From the NCBI RefSeq assembly GCF_003841405.1, contig NZ_PXYA01000001.1, positions 434,001-498,000 on the forward strand: 64,000 nucleotides of DNA, read 5' to 3'. How positions within the stretch are numbered: position 1 is the first letter of the stretch; every line of letters begins with the position of its first letter. Below are positions 10,160 through 17,621 of this stretch, one piece after another. The position numbers and the translations under genes are program-made. The stretch comes from Tetragenococcus halophilus subsp. halophilus DSM 20339. GTDB lineage: Bacteria; Bacillota; Bacilli; Lactobacillales; Enterococcaceae. A model generated the notes under the pieces. It worked only from the letters and a program-made list of their open reading frames with translations. It made no database searches and was not told the origin of the DNA.

Positions 10160-11866
10160 TTATTCTTTTTTTAATTGATCGATATCCGCTTTACTAGGAG
10201 TAACAAAATAAGTACTTTGGTTTTCATAAATAACAAAGCCGGGCTTAGCTCCGTTAGGTTTTCTGATGTGTTTTACTTGAACCATATCCACTGGCACTGA
10301 AGAAGAAAAACGATATTTAGAAAAGTAAGCTGCCAGTTTAGCCGCTTCTATAATCGTCTCTTCGGTAGGATCAGCACTTTGAATAATCACATGCGAACCT
10401 GGAATATCTTTAGCATGTAACCAATGATCGGTTTTTTTGGCAGATTTCATGGTCAAACGATCGTTTTGTAAATTATTTTTTCCGACCAAAATTGGCGTTC
10501 CATCGCTTGCAAGAAAGTGTTCAGGTTGAGACTTTTTCTCTTGTTTTTTCTTCTTCTTACTAGGGGACTTAATATAACCTTGTGTAGTCAATTCTTCTCT
10601 AATTAATTTTAAATCGGTAGGAGAAGCTAGTTCAATTTGTGCCATGACTGATTCTAAATAAGCCAATTCATCCTTGGCATCCTTGATTTGTTGTCCGACA
10701 ACTTTGACAGCATTGCGTAACTTTTGATAGCGTTGAAAGTATTTTTGTGCATTTTGGCTAGGCGAAAGAGCAGGATCTAAAGAAATCATAAGTGGTTGAT
10801 TTTCATTATAATAATTAGCTAGTTCAACTTGATCTTTGCCCCGAGGCACTTGATTCATAAATGTGGTTAAAAGTTCGCCTTTTTGTCGAAATTCTTCTGC
10901 ATTTTGGGAATCTGCCAATGTTTTCTCACGTTTTTTAAGTTTTGTTTGATTGCGTTTAATCTCATTTTCAACTCTTTTAATCAAAAAGTTCCCTTGCTGT
11001 TTCACCCGATCTCTTTCTGCTTTTTCTATATAAAAAGAATCTAACAATTGACTTAAGCTAGGATAAGTATCCTGTTCAATTTGTTGCTGTGCTAAATGAT
11101 GATAAACAATAGGGGTAAAAAATTCCTTTTTTTCGGTCTTTGTATAAGTAGGTTGTGTATATTGCGTTAATTCCGTGAAAAAGTCAGACCATACCGCGAT
11201 TTTTTCATTGGGTTTTTCGTTTAAGCGAAAAGCTAGTTCGTTAGCTGTATCTCGACCTAAACCTTGAAATTGGGTTTGCAGCGCTTTTCCTGTTACTTCC
11301 TCGAGCGTTGAAATTCGATCAAAGATCTGGGTATCATCTGCAGTAAGCGGATCGAGCACTTCTTGTTTGGGAGGCGCGATATAAGTAGCACCCGGCAAAA
11401 GGGTACGATAGGTGTTTTGCGATAATCCGATATGTTTAACGGCATCTAAAATTTTGCCCGTTTCTTGGTTTAATAATAGGATCGTACTGTGTCGACCCAT
11501 TAACTCGACTACCAACACGATGTTTTCCAAATCTCCCAGTTCATCACGATGGGAAAAGGTAAGATGTATAACGCGATCATTAGCTACTTGTTCAATAGAC
11601 TGTAAGATAGCACCTTCTAAGTATTTTCTTAACATCATAACAAAATTAGGAGGTGTTGTTGGATTATCATATCGCATGTTTGTTAGTTGAATTCGAGCAT
11701 AATTAGAATTAGCGGAAAGTAATAATTTATGATTTTGACGCTGCACGCGTACAATTAGTACAATTTCATGGTCATAAGGTTGCTGAATTTTATGAACACG
11801 TCCATTTTGTAACTGGTTAGCCAACTCTTCTACCATTAAATGGGTAAATATACCATCAAATGACAT
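10160..11866 (-). CDS. rqcH: RqcH / NFACT-family ribosome quality control factor (fibronectin-binding-like protein)
   Basis: A 568-residue NFACT protein. The N-terminal NFACT-N domain begins MSFDGIFTHLMVEEL, a central coiled coil lies around 280-440, and the C-terminal NFACT-R domain has DHWLHAKDIPGSHVII. The Asp-Arg pair (NDRVIHL) needed in RqcH for Ala-tailing is present. In Bacillus this protein binds obstructed 50S subunits and adds C-terminal alanine tails; older annotations call the family fibronectin-binding protein. It is monocistronic and ends at the shared terminator with the carbonic anhydrase. Confidence 0.92.
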   Translation of the reverse strand: MSFDGIFTHLMVEELANQLQNGRVHKIQQPYDHEIVLIVRVQRQNHKLLLSANSNYARIQLTNMRYDNPTTPPNFVMMLRKYLEGAILQSIEQVANDRVIHLTFSHRDELGDLENIVLVVELMGRHSTILLLNQETGKILDAVKHIGLSQNTYRTLLPGATYIAPPKQEVLDPLTADDTQIFDRISTLEEVTGKALQTQFQGLGRDTANELAFRLNEKPNEKIAVWSDFFTELTQYTQPTYTKTEKKEFFTPIVYHHLAQQQIEQDTYPSLSQLLDSFYIEKAERDRVKQQGNFLIKRVENEIKRNQTKLKKREKTLADSQNAEEFRQKGELLTTFMNQVPRGKDQVELANYYNENQPLMISLDPALSPSQNAQKYFQRYQKLRNAVKVVGQQIKDAKDELAYLESVMAQIELASPTDLKLIREELTTQGYIKSPSKKKKKQEKKSQPEHFLASDGTPILVGKNNLQNDRLTMKSAKKTDHWLHAKDIPGSHVIIQSADPTEETIIEAAKLAAYFSKYRFSSSVPVDMVQVKHIRKPNGAKPGFVIYENQSTYFVTPSKADIDQLKKE

Positions 11867-11969
11867 GATATTCCCTCATTTCTTCAATTTGTCTTTATCT
11901 ATTATAACGAATTATAGAAAAGAAAACAAAATGTAACACAAAAATAATCAAATGTTTTTGTGATAGTGC

Positions 11970-11999
11970 TTGACGTCAGTATTTATTTACTGCTAGTAT
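11970..11999 (+). promoter_or_regulatory. Candidate sigma-A promoter
   Basis: TTGACG (11970-11975), an 18-base spacer and TAGTAT (11994-11999) with a TG-like extension, placed about 40 bases before the membrane protein start. An inverted repeat CAGTA-N6-TACTG lies in the spacer and could be an operator. Confidence 0.5.
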
Positions 12000-12040
12000 A
12001 AATTAAAATGACAAGTGTTAAAGCAGGTGGAAATGGGTTT

Positions 12041-12613
12041 ATGATAAGTCGGTTGGTAAAAAAAATAAAAAATAGCCTGCAAGCTTTATGGCATGGTTTT
12101 GCAGATACAATAAATGCGAATAAGAAAAAGAGTATTTTAGGTGTATTTCTTGCCCTTTTGCTGGTAATAGCTCTTACTTTTCTTACCTTAACGGTTAATA
12201 GTAAAATACGTGCTGCACAAATGGATAATCTAATTTATGAAGATCTTCCAACAAAAAAGATTGTTCCTTTTTCCTATGGAGAAGGGGATAAAATGATTAA
12301 TGAAAAAAAAGCAGTTTCAGTGATGTTTGCTAAACCTAATCAAACAGAAACAAGAAAAGCGCTACAAATCATTAAGCAAAAAGAAGACGAGCTTAATCGA
12401 AAATTTTATTACTATCCTCTGGTTTATCAAACACCAGAAATTAAAAATACTTATAATATAGCATCTGATGAAGTCACTTTTGTTTTTTTCCAAAACGGTG
12501 AAGAAAAAAATCGTTTTACATTAAACTCAGTGAAAGATCCGAAAGAAAATTTCATCCCGGAGTTAAATCGGCTGCCTATGTGGAATATTGAAGTAGAAGA
12601 AAATAAAAAATAG
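12041..12613 (+). CDS. Conserved membrane-anchored protein of unknown function
   Basis: About 190 residues. A basic N-terminus is followed by one transmembrane helix near residues 35-55 (LGVFLALLLVIALTFLTLTV) and an extracellular domain ending in a conserved-looking FIPELNRLPMWN. ATG 12041 is chosen over 12008 because AGGTGG lies about 10 bases upstream. I recall similar uncharacterised proteins in enterococci but no named family. It is monocistronic: the Trp-leader promoter begins directly after its stop codon. Confidence 0.75.
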   Translation: MISRLVKKIKNSLQALWHGFADTINANKKKSILGVFLALLLVIALTFLTLTVNSKIRAAQMDNLIYEDLPTKKIVPFSYGEGDKMINEKKAVSVMFAKPNQTETRKALQIIKQKEDELNRKFYYYPLVYQTPEIKNTYNIASDEVTFVFFQNGEEKNRFTLNSVKDPKENFIPELNRLPMWNIEVEENKK

Positions 12614-12642
12614 TTGACGTAAAATAATGAATCAGTTATGAT
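12614..12642 (+). promoter_or_regulatory. Sigma-A promoter of the trpL-trpXYZ operon
   Basis: TTGACG (12614-12619), a 17-base spacer and TATGAT (12637-12642), 35 bases before the leader peptide ATG. The -35 abuts the preceding stop codon. Confidence 0.8.
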
Positions 12643-12677
12643 TAATTCAATTAATAAGGAAGGGAGCAAAAGCCATC

Positions 12678-12743
12678 ATGAAAAACGTTTATATTAAGCA
12701 AGTAAGACAAACATGGCAAAGCTGGTACAAAACGTTGTATTGA
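12678..12743 (+). CDS. trpL: Trp leader peptide (21 aa)
   Basis: A short frame behind AAGGAAGGGAG (12656-12666) with ATG at 12678 and TGA at 12741-12743. It contains TWQSWY, with Trp codons at 12714-12716 and 12723-12725, two in 21 residues. It is followed at once by mutually exclusive hairpins and a U-tract terminator ahead of a TrpXYZ-type importer. Promoter, ribosome site, Trp codons, hairpins and target genes together strongly suggest a ribosome-mediated attenuator. No expression evidence can be seen from sequence. Confidence 0.75.
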   Translation: MKNVYIKQVRQTWQSWYKTLY

Positions 12744-12862
12744 TAGGTTTTTTATTCTTCCTATAGATACAACTTTTTAGAAGAGCACTCTAAAGTTTTG
12801 TATCTATGCCGGTCTACATATAAGAAAACGCCGCATAGATCATTCATCTATGCGGTTTTTGT
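12715..12862 (+). promoter_or_regulatory. Trp attenuator: alternative hairpins and terminator
   Basis: Segment 1 (12734-12747, end of the leader ORF) pairs with segment 2 (12760-12773) as GTTGTAT/ATACAAC plus ATAGG/CCTAT. Segment 2 (12764-12781) can instead pair with segment 3 (12789-12806). Segment 3 (12802-12812) can pair with segment 4 (12831-12840, CCGCATAGAT). Segment 4 with segment 5 (12846-12855) forms the terminator followed by TTTTTG. A ribosome stalled at Trp leaves 1:2 free to form, then 3:4 blocks termination. A ribosome at the stop codon hides segment 1, 2:3 forms and the terminator folds. Without translation, 12724-12733 also pairs with 12795-12804. Confidence 0.75.
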
Positions 12863-12866
12863 TGTT

Positions 12867-12900
12867 AAGACAGTTGCCGCAAAGACAATTGTCTTTTTTT
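12867..12900 (+). terminator. Second U-tract hairpin in the trp leader
   Basis: AAGACAGTTG (12867-12876) pairs with CAATTGTCTT (12886-12895, one G-U) and runs into seven T. Its loop starts CCGCA, complementary to TGCGG of the first terminator arm (12851-12855), so the two may be linked as in the aro leader. Confidence 0.65.
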
Positions 12901-12963
12901 ATTGTATGAAAAACTTGTCGTGTTCTTTTTAACGTTAAAATGTTTAAAGAAAGAGGAAAGCCA

Positions 12964-13983
12964 ATGAAAAATAGAGGACTTATTTTAACTATTATTGTCT
13001 TATTTGCAACACTTATTATTACCTTCGTTTTTGAGATGGGTAAATCAAGCAATGTAGATCAGGCAAATACGGACAACGAAAATAAAACTGTAGGAATATT
13101 GCAATATGTCAGTCATCCTGCTTTAAATGAAATCAGACGAGGTGTAGTAGATGGGCTTGAAGAAAACGGCTACACTGAGGGTGAGAATTTAACGATTGAA
13201 TATCAAAATGGTCAAGCCGACCAAAGTAAGTTAGAAACAATGAGCCAACAATTGGTACAAGATTCGCCTGATGCTTTAGTGGGGATTGCTACTCCAGCTG
13301 CACAAAGTCTGGCCAATACTACAGAAGATATCCCTACTGTTTTAGGTGCCGTTACTGATCCGGTGGGGGCAAACTTGGTCGATGACATGGACGAGCCTGG
13401 CGGCAACCTCACTGGAGTGTCAGATAAAGCGCCCGTGGATCAACAAATGGAGCTAACCCAAGAACTACTGCCCGAAGCGGAAAAAGTGGGGATTTTATAT
13501 TCCTCTACTGAAGACAATTCAAAATACCAAGTAGCCGAAGCGACAAAAGAAGCGGAAAAAGCAGGTTACCAAGTAGAAGACTATCCTGTGCCTTCAGCTA
13601 ATGAAATCACCCAAACAGTACAGACAATGGGAGATGAAGTGGATATGATTTACATTCCTTTAGATAATACTATTGCTAATGCTATGCCTACAGTGGTAAA
13701 TGAGGCAAATCAAAAGGATGTTCCTATTATTCCTTCGGTCGATAGCATGGTTGAACAAGGCGGTCTGGCTACTATTGGCGTAAATCAGTATGATCTAGGT
13801 GTTAAATCCGGTGAAATGCTAGCCGATATACTTGATGGTGATGCAAATCCTGCAAGCACACCTATTTATACTTTTGATACAGGAGACGTTATCGTTAATA
13901 AAGAACAAGCAGAAGAGTTAAATATCGACTTACCTGAATCAGTGACAGATGAAGCGACTTATGTAGAGGGGGAAGACGAATGA
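12964..13983 (+). CDS. trpX: ABC transporter substrate-binding protein, TrpX-like
   Basis: About 339 residues of the ABC substrate-binding family (PF04392 type: VGILQYVSHPALNEIRRGVVDGLEENGY in two parts, QNGQADQSKLETM, ATPAAQSLANTT, LGAVTDPVGANLV). The N-terminal hydrophobic segment lacks a lipobox Cys, so it appears membrane-anchored and not lipidated. ATG 12964 follows AGAGGAAAG; an upstream ATG at 12940 lacks such a site. Streptococcal homologues are called TrpX for tryptophan. The Trp leader upstream supports that substrate here. It overlaps the permease start by 4 bases. Confidence 0.85.
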   Translation: MKNRGLILTIIVLFATLIITFVFEMGKSSNVDQANTDNENKTVGILQYVSHPALNEIRRGVVDGLEENGYTEGENLTIEYQNGQADQSKLETMSQQLVQDSPDALVGIATPAAQSLANTTEDIPTVLGAVTDPVGANLVDDMDEPGGNLTGVSDKAPVDQQMELTQELLPEAEKVGILYSSTEDNSKYQVAEATKEAEKAGYQVEDYPVPSANEITQTVQTMGDEVDMIYIPLDNTIANAMPTVVNEANQKDVPIIPSVDSMVEQGGLATIGVNQYDLGVKSGEMLADILDGDANPASTPIYTFDTGDVIVNKEQAEELNIDLPESVTDEATYVEGEDE

Positions 13984-14867
13984 TCATATCATCAATTGGA
14001 CAAGGTTTATTATGGAGTGTACTTGGTTTGGGGATTTTTATGACCTATCGAATTCTGAACTTTCCGGATATGACAACTGAAGGTTCATTTCCACTAGGTG
14101 GCGCTGTCTGTGTTACAGCGATCATTAACGGTTTTTCACCCGTTGTTGCTACACTCTTAGGTGTTTTAGCAGGGATGTGTGCTGGACTTGTCACGGGCTT
14201 TTTGTACACCAAAGGGAAAATCCCGGTTATTTTATCAGGAATTCTTGTCATGTCAGCTTTGAATTCGGTAATGTTATTTGTTATGCAGTCACCTAATTTA
14301 TCTTTATTGAATCAATCCAATGTCTTGAACTTCTTTACTGATATGAACTTGCCGCCCAACTTTGACACGGTATTTCTCGGTTTATCGGTTGTTATTGTCA
14401 TTATTGCTATTTTGTTCTTTTTCTTTAGTACAGAATTTGGCCAAAGTTATATCGCTACAGGGGATAATGAAAATATGGCTAAATCATTAGGGATTAAGAC
14501 AGATCGAATGAAAATTACCGGTTTAGTACTTTCCAATGGTGTAATTGCTTTATCAGGTGCCTTAATCGCACAAAATGATGGCTATGCCGATGTAAACAAA
14601 GGGATAGGTGTTATTGTGATTGGTCTATCTTCGATTATTATTGGAGAAGTTTTATACGGAGAATTAACATTTTTTGAACGTCTACTGGCAATTGTAATCG
14701 GAAGTATCATCTATCAATTATTGATCTTATTGATTATTCGTCTAGGCTTTGATACAACTTATCTGAAACTATTTTCTTCTATCGTCTTAGCTATATGTCT
14801 ATTAATTCCACAATTTAAAGAAAAACTACGATTAAAAACGGGCTTTGAAAGTGAGGGAGAAAAATGA
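13980..14867 (+). CDS. trpY: ABC transporter permease, TrpY-like
   Basis: A 295-residue permease with eight or nine hydrophobic helices, of the branched-chain-type permease superfamily that accompanies TrpX proteins. It carries YRILNFPDMTTEGSFPLGGA at the N-terminus and GDNENMAKSLGI, the loop expected to contact the ATPase. Its start overlaps the trpX stop and its stop overlaps the trpZ start, giving a tight three-gene transport operon. Confidence 0.87.
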   Translation: MIISSIGQGLLWSVLGLGIFMTYRILNFPDMTTEGSFPLGGAVCVTAIINGFSPVVATLLGVLAGMCAGLVTGFLYTKGKIPVILSGILVMSALNSVMLFVMQSPNLSLLNQSNVLNFFTDMNLPPNFDTVFLGLSVVIVIIAILFFFFSTEFGQSYIATGDNENMAKSLGIKTDRMKITGLVLSNGVIALSGALIAQNDGYADVNKGIGVIVIGLSSIIIGEVLYGELTFFERLLAIVIGSIIYQLLILLIIRLGFDTTYLKLFSSIVLAICLLIPQFKEKLRLKTGFESEGEK

Positions 14868-15628
14868 GTGTTTTAGAAATGCAAAATGCAGCGAAATTAA
14901 TTAATAATGGTCCTAAGGAAAAGAAGGTTTTATTGGATCATATTAATCTTTCTATTCAAGAAAACGAATTTATCACTGTTTTAGGTGGTAATGGCGCCGG
15001 AAAAAGTACTTTATTTAATACAATTTCTGGTACTATGCCCTTATCTTCCGGTAAAATCCTTATTGAAGATCAAGATGTTACACAAGAAAGTGAAGAAAAT
15101 CGCGCTTCACTTATCTCCCGCGTCTTTCAAGATCCTAAGATGGGAACAGCGCCCAGAATGACGGTCGCAGAAAATTTATTATTAGCGAAAAGTCGTGGAA
15201 AAAAGAGGCGTTTTCGCTTACGTCAATTAAAACAAAACCTAGATAATTTTTATGATCTAACCAAAGAAGTTGGTAATGGGCTAGAAAATCATCTAAATAC
15301 GCCTACAGGTGATTTGTCAGGGGGGCAAAGGCAAGCTTTGAGTTTATTGATGGCAACTATTCAAACCCCAGAATTGTTACTTTTAGATGAACATACAGCA
15401 GCTCTTGACCCTAAAACTTCTAAATTATTGATGAATATTACTGCTCAGCGAATCAAAGAACAACAGTTAACTTGTTTAATGATTACCCATCGAATGGAGG
15501 ATGCATTACAATATGGTAATCGTATGATTGTCATGCAAAAGGGAAAAATTATTCAAGATTTAAATGAAAAAGAAAAGGCTAAGCTGACAATGACTGATTT
15601 GTTGCAATTTTTCGAAGAAATCAATTGA
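14864..15628 (+). CDS. trpZ: ABC transporter ATPase, TrpZ-like
   Basis: A 254-residue ATPase with Walker A GGNGAGKST (near residue 44), Q-loop VFQDPKMG, signature LSGGQRQALSL, Walker B LLLLDEHTAAL and switch His in ITHRM. The Walker B Glu and the H-loop are intact, so it should be active. It energises uptake by the TrpXYZ importer. The aro promoter begins 16 bases after its stop. Confidence 0.88.
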   Translation: MSVLEMQNAAKLINNGPKEKKVLLDHINLSIQENEFITVLGGNGAGKSTLFNTISGTMPLSSGKILIEDQDVTQESEENRASLISRVFQDPKMGTAPRMTVAENLLLAKSRGKKRRFRLRQLKQNLDNFYDLTKEVGNGLENHLNTPTGDLSGGQRQALSLLMATIQTPELLLLDEHTAALDPKTSKLLMNITAQRIKEQQLTCLMITHRMEDALQYGNRMIVMQKGKIIQDLNEKEKAKLTMTDLLQFFEEIN

Positions 15629-15643
15629 AAATTAAAAAAATTG

Positions 15644-15672
15644 TTGACATTCTTCTAGCTTAGCTCTATACT
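15644..15672 (+). promoter_or_regulatory. Sigma-A promoter of the aro leader and operon
   Basis: A near-perfect promoter: TTGACA (15644-15649), a 17-base spacer and TATACT (15667-15672), about 36 bases before the leader peptide ATG. A second TTGACA at 15835-15840 lies inside the leader but has no clear -10. Confidence 0.85.
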
Positions 15673-15707
15673 AAGTTCAATCTCAATTCAGTTTGGAGCG
15701 ATTTTTT

Positions 15708-15764
15708 ATGATAAAATTAATGCAAATACAACTGAATAATTATTTCTTTAGCTATTTTAGATAG
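15708..15764 (+). CDS. Phe/Tyr leader peptide (18 aa) of the aro operon
   Basis: ATG 15708 behind TTTGGAG, stop TAG 15762-15764; the peptide is MIKLMQIQLNNYFFSYFR. Five of the six residues 12-17 are Tyr or Phe (YFFSYF), as in enteric pheA leaders. The codons lie within a segment (15744-15763) that pairs almost perfectly with 15808-15827 downstream. This is strong internal evidence that translation of the peptide gates folding of the leader RNA. There is no Trp codon, matching the operon's Phe/Tyr role. Confidence 0.78.
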   Translation: MIKLMQIQLNNYFFSYFR

Positions 15765-15956
15765 GTTTGTATTCATAAAATCGTGGATACAAACACAACA
15801 GCGTTTGTATCTATGATGGCTAGAGGATTTTGAGTTGACAAAAGGCCGCATAGATCGATAAAAATCTATAGCGAGCCTACTGATAAATTTCAATGATGTA
15901 GACACTTATAAAGGTGTTCGCTATAGTTTTTTAACTTAGCGGACACCTTTTTTATT
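15744..15956 (+). promoter_or_regulatory. aro attenuator: relay of alternative hairpins ending in a terminator
   Basis: Hairpins that exclude one another in a chain: 15744-15763 with 15808-15827 (19 of 20 pairs counting wobbles); 15765-15775 with 15784-15794; 15787-15794 with 15803-15810; 15809-15815 with 15849-15855; 15848-15855 with 15864-15872; 15866-15874 with 15918-15926; and the terminator 15910-15923 with 15937-15950 followed by T6. A ribosome stalled at Phe/Tyr codons frees 15808-15827 to pair with 15849-15855. That frees 15866-15874 to capture the terminator arm and gives readthrough. Ribosome release restores termination. No T-box motif is present. Confidence 0.72.
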
Positions 15957-16002
15957 AAGTCTTTAGACCGGGTTGAGCTCGCGTAGCGTGCGAAACAAAA
16001 AA

Positions 16003-16021
16003 CCACCCGCTATGCGGGTGG
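16003..16021 (+). repeat. IS200-like left-end hairpin
   Basis: An 8-bp perfect stem CCACCCGC-TAT-GCGGGTGG, the kind of imperfect-palindrome end recognised by Y1 transposases. Confidence 0.7.
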
Positions 16022-16144
16022 AAAGGAAAAAGTTATACTAAAAAAATCTCTTCACTAGCGTTACAATGTAGTTGTTCAGGCTACATGGTAATGAAAGGAA
16101 GAGATTCAGTTGGCTAACAAAGCAAATAGTTTAGCCCATACAAA

Positions 16145-16564
16145 ATGGTTATGCAATACCATATTGTATTCACCCCCAAGTATAGAAGAAAAATTGTTTA
16201 TAATCAATACAGAGCAAGTCTACAAGAGATTATCAAAAGATTGTGCAGTTATAAAGGTGTAGAAATCCTAGAAGGACATATGATGCCCGATCATGTTCAC
16301 TTGCTCGTAAGTATACCACCGAAGATAAGTATTTCTAGCTTTATGGGGTATTTAAAAGGAAAAAGCGCCATGATGATGTTTGATAAACATGCCAATTTGA
16401 AGTACAAATTTGGGAATCGTCATTTTTGGGCAGAAGGTTATTATGTGAGCACAGTGGGTCTTAATGAGGCAACCATCAAGAAATATATTCAAGAGCAAGA
16501 AAAACATGATATGGCCTTAGATAAACTAAGTGTTCGAGAATATGCAGACCCTTTTAAGGGTTAG
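16145..16564 (+). CDS. tnpA: IS200/IS605-family Y1 transposase (TnpA), 5' frameshift
   Basis: A 139-residue HUH single-strand transposase: HUH motif HVHLLV, downstream FGNRHFWAEGYYVSTVG and the C-terminal helix with KKYIQEQEKHD bearing the expected catalytic Tyr. The N-terminus of close relatives reads MANKANSLAHTKWLCKYHIVF. Here that sequence starts at TTG 16110 in another frame, and one A is missing near 16156 (AATAC instead of AAATAC). Translation from ATG 16145 gives MVMQYHIVF, losing about 14 residues. It may be inactive or partly active; a sequencing error is possible. Confidence 0.85.
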   Translation: MVMQYHIVFTPKYRRKIVYNQYRASLQEIIKRLCSYKGVEILEGHMMPDHVHLLVSIPPKISISSFMGYLKGKSAMMMFDKHANLKYKFGNRHFWAEGYYVSTVGLNEATIKKYIQEQEKHDMALDKLSVREYADPFKG

Positions 16565-16684
16565 AGAGTGATAAAAACACCTCTTGAGAGGTAGCAAAAG
16601 CGACAAAACCAGTGTGGCTTGAACAAAGTGAAAGCCAGCGCCTTGAGACGCTGGCTAGTATTGGGGGCTTATAGCCCCAGAGCA

Positions 16685-16707
16685 AACCACCCTTTTGAAG
16701 GGTGGTT
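16685..16707 (+). repeat. IS200-like right-end hairpin
   Basis: The stem AACCACCCTT-TTG-AAGGGTGGTT shares the ACCACCC/GGGTGG core with the left-end hairpin and lies 33 bases before the aroE start. Confidence 0.7.
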
Positions 16708-16740
16708 ATGATTTTAAGGTATTTTAAAAGGAGGAAAAAA

Positions 16741-17604
16741 ATGGAAGTACAAATTAATGGAAAAACTAGATTAGTTGGGTTTTTTGCTTGTCCAGCCCAA
16801 CATAGTCTATCACCTAAAATACAAAGTTTAGCTTTTCAACTGACAAATTCAGATGCCATTTATCTTGCTTTTGAAATACAAGAAGGTCAGATAGAAGAAG
16901 CCTTAAGATCTATATTTACTTTTAATATGTTAGGCGCTAATGTATCAATGCCTCATAAAAATACCGTATTACAGTATTTAGATCACTACTCCAAGAGCTG
17001 TCATTTGATTGGTGCAGCCAATACTATTGTTTTACGCGATAAAAAGCTATTTGGGTATAACACTGATGGCATTGGTTTTATGCAAAGCCTACAAAGTGCA
17101 GGGATCAATTATAAAGGTAAAACAATGACTATTTTAGGAGCAGGAGGCGCTGCCACCGCTATGGTTTGCCAGGCAGCTTTAGAAGGAGTGACAAAGATTC
17201 ATATATTTAGTCGTGCAGGCCCACGCTTTGAACAAATGAAAGAAAAAGTCAAGGGTATGCAAAGACAAACATCTTGTAGCGTCACGCTAAACAATTTCTA
17301 TGATGATGAACGCTTTAAAAAAGCGGTGGCTAATTCAGATATTTTAGTCAATGCTACGAGTATAGGTATGAAAGAAAATGAAAGTCCAATCAATGATTTT
17401 TCGGTTATAAGAGAAGATTTAGTGGTTTATGATGCGATTTATCAGCCTAGAGAAAGCTATTTATTAAAACAAGCAAAAAAACAAGGGGCCAGGACTTTAA
17501 ATGGATTAGGAATGTTGTTATATCAAGGAGCTGCTTCTTTTGAATTATGGACCCATAAAAAAATGCCAGTAAAAAAGATTCAAACGATTTTAGAAGAAAT
17601 ATAA
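16741..17604 (+). CDS. aroE: Shikimate dehydrogenase
   Basis: About 287 residues catalysing NADPH-dependent reduction of 3-dehydroshikimate. It has SLSPKIQ, the catalytic Lys in NVSMPHKN, ANTIV, GYNTDGIGF, the nucleotide-binding GAGGAATA, NATSIGM and NGLGMLLYQGAASFELW. ATG 16741 sits behind a strong AAAAGGAGG; the frame extends upstream to 16702 but into IS sequence. It is the first gene of the aromatic operon and directly follows the inserted IS element, so its original leader-to-gene spacing has been lost. Confidence 0.93.
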   Translation: MEVQINGKTRLVGFFACPAQHSLSPKIQSLAFQLTNSDAIYLAFEIQEGQIEEALRSIFTFNMLGANVSMPHKNTVLQYLDHYSKSCHLIGAANTIVLRDKKLFGYNTDGIGFMQSLQSAGINYKGKTMTILGAGGAATAMVCQAALEGVTKIHIFSRAGPRFEQMKEKVKGMQRQTSCSVTLNNFYDDERFKKAVANSDILVNATSIGMKENESPINDFSVIREDLVVYDAIYQPRESYLLKQAKKQGARTLNGLGMLLYQGAASFELWTHKKMPVKKIQTILEEI

Positions 17605-17621
17605 AAAGGTAGGGAATAAAT

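Larger units (their letters stand above)
15961..16715 (+). mobile_element. IS200/IS605-like element inserted between the aro attenuator and aroE
   Basis: About 750 bases, the size of an IS200-type element, holding one Y1 transposase gene. Subterminal hairpins lie at both sides: CCACCCGC/GCGGGTGG (16003-16021) and AACCACCCTT/AAGGGTGGTT (16685-16707). Smaller hairpins (GCCAGCG/CGCTGGC and GGGGC/GCCCC) lie after the transposase. Exact ends are not determined since such elements have no terminal inverted repeats or target duplications. It now separates the attenuator from the first aro gene, so aro transcripts must cross it. Confidence 0.8.

Noticed and set aside
12640-12900. TRAP-binding site or T-box for the trp importer
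   Set aside because: No run of spaced GAG/UAG triplets and no T-box core; the leader ORF and alternative hairpins explain the region better.
15835-15840. Second promoter inside the aro leader (TTGACA)
   Set aside because: No acceptable -10 at 16-18 bases; the sequence is better explained as part of the folded leader.
15640-15960. T-box riboswitch for the aro operon
   Set aside because: No T-box core (AGGGTGGNACCGCG) or specifier-loop layout is present; the GGGTGG strings nearby belong to the IS hairpins.
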